Shown: in pieces, positions 59,040 to 64,000 of the stretch
How positions within the stretch are numbered: position 1 is the first letter of the stretch
How the letters are laid out: every line of letters starts with the position of its first letter
Assembly: GCF_017591425.1 (NCBI RefSeq)
Contig: NW_024465885.1
Coordinates: 31,194,501 to 31,258,500 of the forward strand
Source: Ochotona curzoniae
Taxonomy: Eukaryota; Chordata; Mammalia; Lagomorpha; Ochotonidae
Length of the DNA: 64,000 nt
Direction: 5' to 3'
Program-made: the position numbers and the translations under genes
Notes under the pieces: generated by a model
What the model saw: the letters and a program-made list of their open reading frames with translations, nothing else
The model's database searches: none
What the model was told of the DNA's origin: nothing

Positions 59040-59330
59040 TATTGTTAATTGAGGAGTCATAATTATACATGTTTATAAGCCATGTGATGGTTTGACCTAT
59101 GCCTATAAATATGGAATGAGTAATTTAAGTCTAGATAATGAACATATTCATCACCTTACTTGCTTATCATTTCTTGTCAGGGAACATTTGAAATTTACCC
59201 TTATTTTGAAATATGCAATACATTAGTATTTATAACTGATTATAGTTACCCTACTGTGCAATTGATTTCAAACATGCCCTTCCTAACTTGAATGTTACCC
59301 TTAGTCCATCAGCTCCTCATTCTTGCTCTC
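59040..59330 (+). repeat. L1M 3' fragment
   Basis: GAGGAGTCATAATTATACAT, GAACATATTCATCACCTTAC and GCAATACATTAGTATTTATA follow an L1M 3' UTR order. Confidence 0.55.
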
Positions 59331-59894
59331 CCCCTTCAGATATGTGTAAATCTCTTTTTTCTCTTTGCAGTATATATTGGTGCTTTGTTTTCACTGCTAA
59401 AAGGTATTTTTCCCCCTTCCCATTCCAAGAAAGCAGCCAAGCCATTGTGTTCTTTGCCCCAGGGACTTTGGATTGCTTCATGGAAAGCAGATGTTGCCAG
59501 AGGACAGTCTCATCCAATTTTTGTTTTGTTTTGTTTGGGATGTTTAGACCATTGTGGTGGCAATACCACATCACCTGCGGTGTACGGGAAAAGGGTGAGG
59601 TCTTTTGGGAGGCACAGGGAGGCGGAAGCAGAAATGACTCTAAGTAGCGATTCCTTGAGACAAAAAGAAGAAAGAGATCCAGGTGATTTCCAGACAGTAG
59701 CCCAGGTAATACCGGTTCATTCCATGCTGGACAGATTGCTACAAGACCCCAAAGAAGAGAGACACTAGGGCTCCTGTCTTGGCAACTTTGGTGCAACACA
59801 CAGACTTTTGTGGAAGCTTTCTAGTGAGTATATCCTCTCTCAGGGACCAAATAATGAGCCAAATATCAGTAGGTACCAGTCAGGGTTATAAAGC

Positions 59895-60700
59895 TTTCTT
59901 TCTTTCGTTTTAAAAATTTTATTTTGATAATCTTCACATAGCTGAGTAGGGTGCAAAGGCTCAGTGGCTACAAGAAAGTGGGTAAGACTATTGTTTTCAC
60001 ATTCTCTCTCTCTTTCTCTCTTTTCTGTATTTGGGGTAAAGGAAGAGATAAAGGGAGAAGCCCCACCCAATCTCCCACCCATCCCAGGGTCCTGCTCAAG
60101 AGGTTTTCATAGTTCAGCTGTTCTGAATTGCTGCCAATCTTGCCATTCTAAACACAATGAACTCTCTCCAGAATCCACTGGCTGACATGGTCCACCTTAG
60201 AGTCTCGATTTGCCCAGATTTTCACTGCCAACACGTGGCTGGAGTTATTGATCAATTTGTTCTGTTTTCTGTCCTCTGTTGTGATACCAGGTATCCTCTG
60301 TAGGTTACGATGGACTGCCATGTCCTCCATGTGCACCTGGGTATGCTGTCCACCGCTTCGTCTGAGCCTCTGAAGAGGCTCAGCTTTGGCACATGCACTC
60401 CATGGTCAGACCATGGAATCTGCACTTGTCTTCATGGTTGGGGTTCTGAGATCAGCAGTTCAGTTAAAGGGATCATCGAAGAAACTTTGATGTGATCCTA
60501 GACCTGATTCTTGTGTGTGAATGCCAGTACAGGATCCTGCACAGTCCGTTGCCCCCATCAGCTTATGCATATGCTAGTGGTTGCTTTCATTCAATATTTT
60601 GGACTGCAGAAGACATCCCCAGTCCAACTTGGGCATCATTCGTAAAGGGAATTGGAGGAGGGAACACCAGAAGTGATAGAAATGGAATTTGCTAGTCCAT
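59895..60700 (-). mobile_element. Composite VNTR retroelement, copy 5 (5' truncated)
   Basis: Reverse orientation: T-rich tail, TTTTGATAATCTTCACATAG, GAAAGTGGGTAAGACTATTG, CTGCCAATCTTGCCATTC, TGCACCTGGGTATGCTGTCC, CACTCCATGGTCAGACCATG. Shares its 3' end with copies 1 and 3 and its 3' segment with copy 4. Confidence 0.7.
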
Positions 60701-61444
60701 TGTTGCCTTAAGTAGTTTAATTGAATTTGGAAAAAGAAAAAAAAAAAGCACGGAACCATAGTGAAAATTTTATTGCTTTTTTCCCCCCTCTCATTTCTTC
60801 ATTTGTGGAATGGTGACTGTTTGACTCACGTGGGAGAGAAAACCTATATAAAGTGATGTGTTCAGTGGAGCGTCACCAGGAGAATTTTATATGTATCCAT
60901 TCAATTGAGAGTCTAGAAGTTTGAATGATATACAAAATATATTTCTAGTTCTTAAGAACTTGATACTAGAGTTAGAGATGCAAAGTATATAGGAGCACCT
61001 AAAAGTGTTAAATTCATGTCTTTGGGTTAGAAATACAGGCGGGTGAATCCTGGGAGGGACCGTAAGGGAACAAATGGAAGTTTTTGGAGACAGGCGTCAT
61101 GAGGTAGCACAGAAAAACTATGCAAAGGTTAGAGGAGAACATGGCAATACTGGGGACTAAAGAATTTATATGTCATTGCAGGGTGACAAGATCTTCTCAG
61201 TGACACAAAGGAATTCATAAGACAATTGGATAGGATTTTGAATCTTTTCACCATGCTATTTTCCACTTATTTTTTTAAAAATCAAAATTATAGGGGCGCA
61301 AAGTTTAAAGGATACAAGAATGTGAATGAGATGGCACCTGAGCTTCTTAGAAGACCTCTTCATTAACTTCTCTCTACCCAGGGTCAACCACTTTTAAATT
61401 TTTTCTTAATGTATTATCTGTATGTTCCCCCAAATATGCTAATA
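60701..61444. other. Stretch with no firmly recognised feature
   Basis: 61285-61390 (GCAAAGTTTAAAGGATACAA) weakly resembles the tail of the composite element; otherwise nothing. Confidence 0.35.
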
Positions 61445-61770
61445 TTCCTTATTTATTTATTTAGTATTGGAAAGTGAGATTTACAGAATGAAGGAGAGAC
61501 AGAGAAAGATCTTTCATGTGCTGGTTCACTTCCCAAGTAGCTGCAATGGCCAGAGCTGAGCTGATACGAAGCCAGGAGCCAGGAGCCTCTTCCAGGTTTC
61601 CCGTGTAGGTGCAGGGTTCCAAGGCTTTGGGCCATCATTGACTGTTTCGCCAGGCCACTGGCAGAGAGCTGGAAGGGAAGTGGAGGAGCCTGAATACAAA
61701 CAGTCACCCATATGGGATCCCAGCGAGGGCAAGGTGAGGATTTTAGCCACTAGGCTATTGTGCTGGGCCC
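61445..61770 (-). repeat. C-type SINE
   Basis: TTATTTATTTATTTAGTATT tail, GAAGCCAGGAGCCAGGAGCC, CACCCATATGGGATCCCAGC, CTATTGTGCTGGGCCC. Confidence 0.92.
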
Positions 61771-62189
61771 TAATTTTTTTTTTGTTTTAAATATTATCTA
61801 TTAATATTTACTTACTATTTCAGAAAATTGTTGTTTAAATTTGAAATGCCTACACTTTTCCTTCATCCTACCACATGAAGTCTTATTGCTCCCTACCTTC
61901 CAGTATTTTAATTTGAATTAGAAGTTATTGCATAATTATGATATTCATAATCACTATGTTTTATAGGATCCTCCTATTTACAGCTGTTCTTTTCCAGGAT
62001 TACACAATTGTCCTTTAAATAAAAAATAGTTTTTATGTATGATAGTATTTAAAAATTTCATGGGAAAAAAAATTTCATGGAAAATAGCGCTGTGCCTTAA
62101 TGAGTTACGCTTAATGAGTTATACCAGTGCCAGCATCTGATATGAAGGGTTTTTTGGTTGTTGTTTTTGTGTTTTCATAGCATCCACTT

Positions 62190-62276
62190 TATGGGAATTT
62201 TTTCAAACCCCTGGAAAACATGGATTTCAAATTACAAACATATTTTCACCCTGTTTTCCATAAGCTTCTTGAAAAA
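62190..62276. repeat. Palindromic MITE-like element
   Basis: TTTTTTCAAACCCCTGGAAA and GTTTTCCATAAGCTTCTTGA form imperfect inverted arms; same family shape as 23464. Confidence 0.5.
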
Positions 62277-62566
62277 TTTATTTATTTGAAAGTCAGATTT
62301 GCGGAGATGGAGGCAGACAGCCAGAAAGATAGAGATGTTCCATTTACTGATTCACTCCCTAGTTGGCCAGGAGCCAGAAGCTGCATCCAGGTATTGCATA
62401 TGAGTGCATGGCTCAAGCACATGGGCCATCCTCTGCTGCTTTCCCAGGCACGTTAGCCGAAAGCTGGATCTGAAATGGAGCAGCAGGGACTACGACTGAT
62501 GTTCCAATGTAGGCTGCTGGCATAGCAGGTATCAAGTTGGTTCACTGTGCCACAACACATCTGTTA
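62277..62566 (-). repeat. C-type SINE, older
   Basis: AATTTATTTATTTGAAAGTC tail, GGCCATCCTCTGCTGC, TTCACTGTGCCACAACAC. Confidence 0.82.
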
Positions 62567-63789
62567 TCTTTCATTCATGTCCTTTTCAACTTCCATATTT
62601 TGTTGCTGTAATTTCTTCCTTTTGTTCAAACATATACAATTAGCTCTTCAAAGCAATAAATAGGACTCCTCAAGCTCGAGAGATTTTTTTTGTGAAGGCT
62701 CATATATGAAACAGTTGCTTTTATTTATATGGGATAAATTGGGAGGGAGATAGCATTTTAATTTCAAGCACTTATGATATTTAGACAGCTCTATAAAAAG
62801 TATGAAGTGTAGGTGTAACTTAAACACATAATCATTGCTATTGTATTTTCCCTCCTCTTCTCACGCCAAAGATGTGGTCAGTGATGACTAAGGTTGCATT
62901 TCCCTGGAGGTGTAGATTCCAATGAACTGTGATATACAGAAATAAAGTGCTCTTGATTGAACCTCTGGGATTGGACGTAAGCCCACCACATATTTAAAGC
63001 AACATGTAACAAGGAGGAACAACAGAGTCAAAGGTTGGGTGAGCTATTCTAACTTTCTAAAGCCACGCTTTCACTTTCATTTCAGTTTGGGCATTTTTGT
63101 TTTGGAGTTGGATGATTTCTTCTTGGTCCTCGTTTTTTTTAGCTGTATTCTGATTTTTCTTAGAAAATAAATATGATCATTCATCTCTTAGCCACAACAG
63201 GTGAACCCTGTAAAGGACCATGGTGAGAGCTTTCCAAGTGTTCCAGGCTTCTTTGAAAACATGACAGTGAGGAATGAATAACTAGAACTGGTTGCTCACA
63301 TGGGTGGTTTTGCTTCAATATCTTTGATGCTAAAAATGAGCCTCTTCTCAGTATATTGATTTCAGTTTTTATGAAATCTTTAATACAATTTTTGTGTCAA
63401 TCTCAGGGGTTTGCAATCATACTTGTGTTTATTTTTCTACCCGGTGGTTTAAGCTATTATTTCATCCTTGTTCTCTCACTTCCCTGTATTTCTACCCCAC
63501 CTAGAATTTGTACCATCAGATTTTGTATCTAATTATACGGTGTCATTTTGTTGCTGCTTATTTCAGATAGTCTTGGTTCATTCTGTGCCCCAAATCTCTT
63601 CCTTGCCTGCATTGAAATAGATTGTGATGGCTCAGAAGCAAAAATCCTGCATTATTTGTTATTTTAACCCTGGCAGAAGGCCTTACAGATGTGCTCAGAT
63701 AAGGCCATCCCAGTGAGAGGCACAATTATGACATGTGCTACCATTTGTCTTGCACGACATGCCGGGGAGACACTACATTTTATTTCATA
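62567..63789. other. Stretch with no recognised feature
   Basis: Ordinary single-copy-like sequence; no gene identified. Confidence 0.35.
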
Positions 63790-63960
63790 TTTTTACACAG
63801 ATGCTACAGTGGAACTGGTATTTCCCCCTCATTTCCAAGTGGAATCTGAGATTCAGAGAAGTCACACAACTTCTCTGTGGCTAGTAAGCTTCAGGGTTGG
63901 ACTCGACACAAGGTTGAACTGGGGTTTAAACTCATGTTGTTTCTACTTTGGCACACTAGC
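63790..63960 (+). repeat. MIR-like remnant
   Basis: GAATCTGAGATTCAGAGAAG, CACAACTTCTCTGTGGCTAG and TGGGGTTTAAACTCATG follow MIR core order. Confidence 0.6.
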
Positions 63961-64000
63961 TTGCTTCAGTTTCATTGTTCAAAAATGGTCTGCAAATTGT

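Noticed and set aside
59288..59799. Frames of 119-160 codons on both strands over the same 500 bases
   Set aside because: Open on both strands with no recognisable protein, partly in L1M-derived sequence. Chance is the simplest reading, though a BLASTX would settle it.
17000..64000. Search for C21orf91 or another neighbouring gene
   Set aside because: No exon with a recognisable protein and splice sites was found; by human synteny the next gene lies farther away.

Overview
The window looks like nuclear DNA from a lagomorph, most likely a pika (Ochotona). About forty tRNA-derived C-type SINEs are scattered through it. Many of the younger ones have the form I associate with pika (a head ending in a GGATCCCATATGGGCGC-like block, a tail ending in AATAAAAATAAATCTTT); older ones look more like rabbit CSINE2. 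The genus is an inference from repeat style; that it is a mammal, and specifically a lagomorph, is much firmer.

The only protein-coding gene I can support is BTG3 on the minus strand, in the first 16.5 kb. Four coding exons (12836-13008, 8642-8779, 3919-4126, 3211-3450) join in frame, all with GT-AG introns, to give an intact 252-residue protein, the usual BTG3 length. An untranslated first exon must lie in the CpG island at about 15.2-16.65 kb. At the gene-body edge of that island is a palindrome with a perfect cAMP-response element. The 3' UTR runs down from 3210 with several poly(A) signal candidates. In human the same gene sits on 21q21 between CXADR and C21orf91 (recalled synteny). On that basis the first 2.5 kb is the BTG3-CXADR interval and everything above 17 kb is the gene desert toward C21orf91.

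From 17 to 64 kb I see no gene, only layered mobile elements. These are: SINEs (often nested or piled up), old mammalian repeats (MIR, L2, L1M tails, MaLR/ERVL LTR fragments), small palindromic MITE-like elements, and two clean solo LTRs. One LTR (22140-22584) has a 4-bp target-site duplication and sits inside an older MLT1-type LTR. The other (50082-50344) has a 6-bp duplication, a TATA box and a poly(A) signal.

The most interesting feature is a family of large composite repeats with at least five copies (21.07-22.02, 31.89-35.84, 38.05-38.94, 38.98-41.64 and 59.90-60.70 kb). The two longest copies share a head, then a G/C-skewed array of degenerate roughly 60-110 bp units, then a unique 3' segment. 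In the shorter copies that segment ends in an A-rich tail. No reverse transcriptase ORF is visible. One copy is flanked by an approximately 35-bp direct repeat and is inserted at the tail of another. The layout resembles primate SVA (VNTR plus A tail, mobilised by L1 in trans), although an unusual L1 untranslated region is a live alternative. A 154-bp gapless local duplication (22686-22839 and 25109-25262, about 96% identical) is also unexplained.
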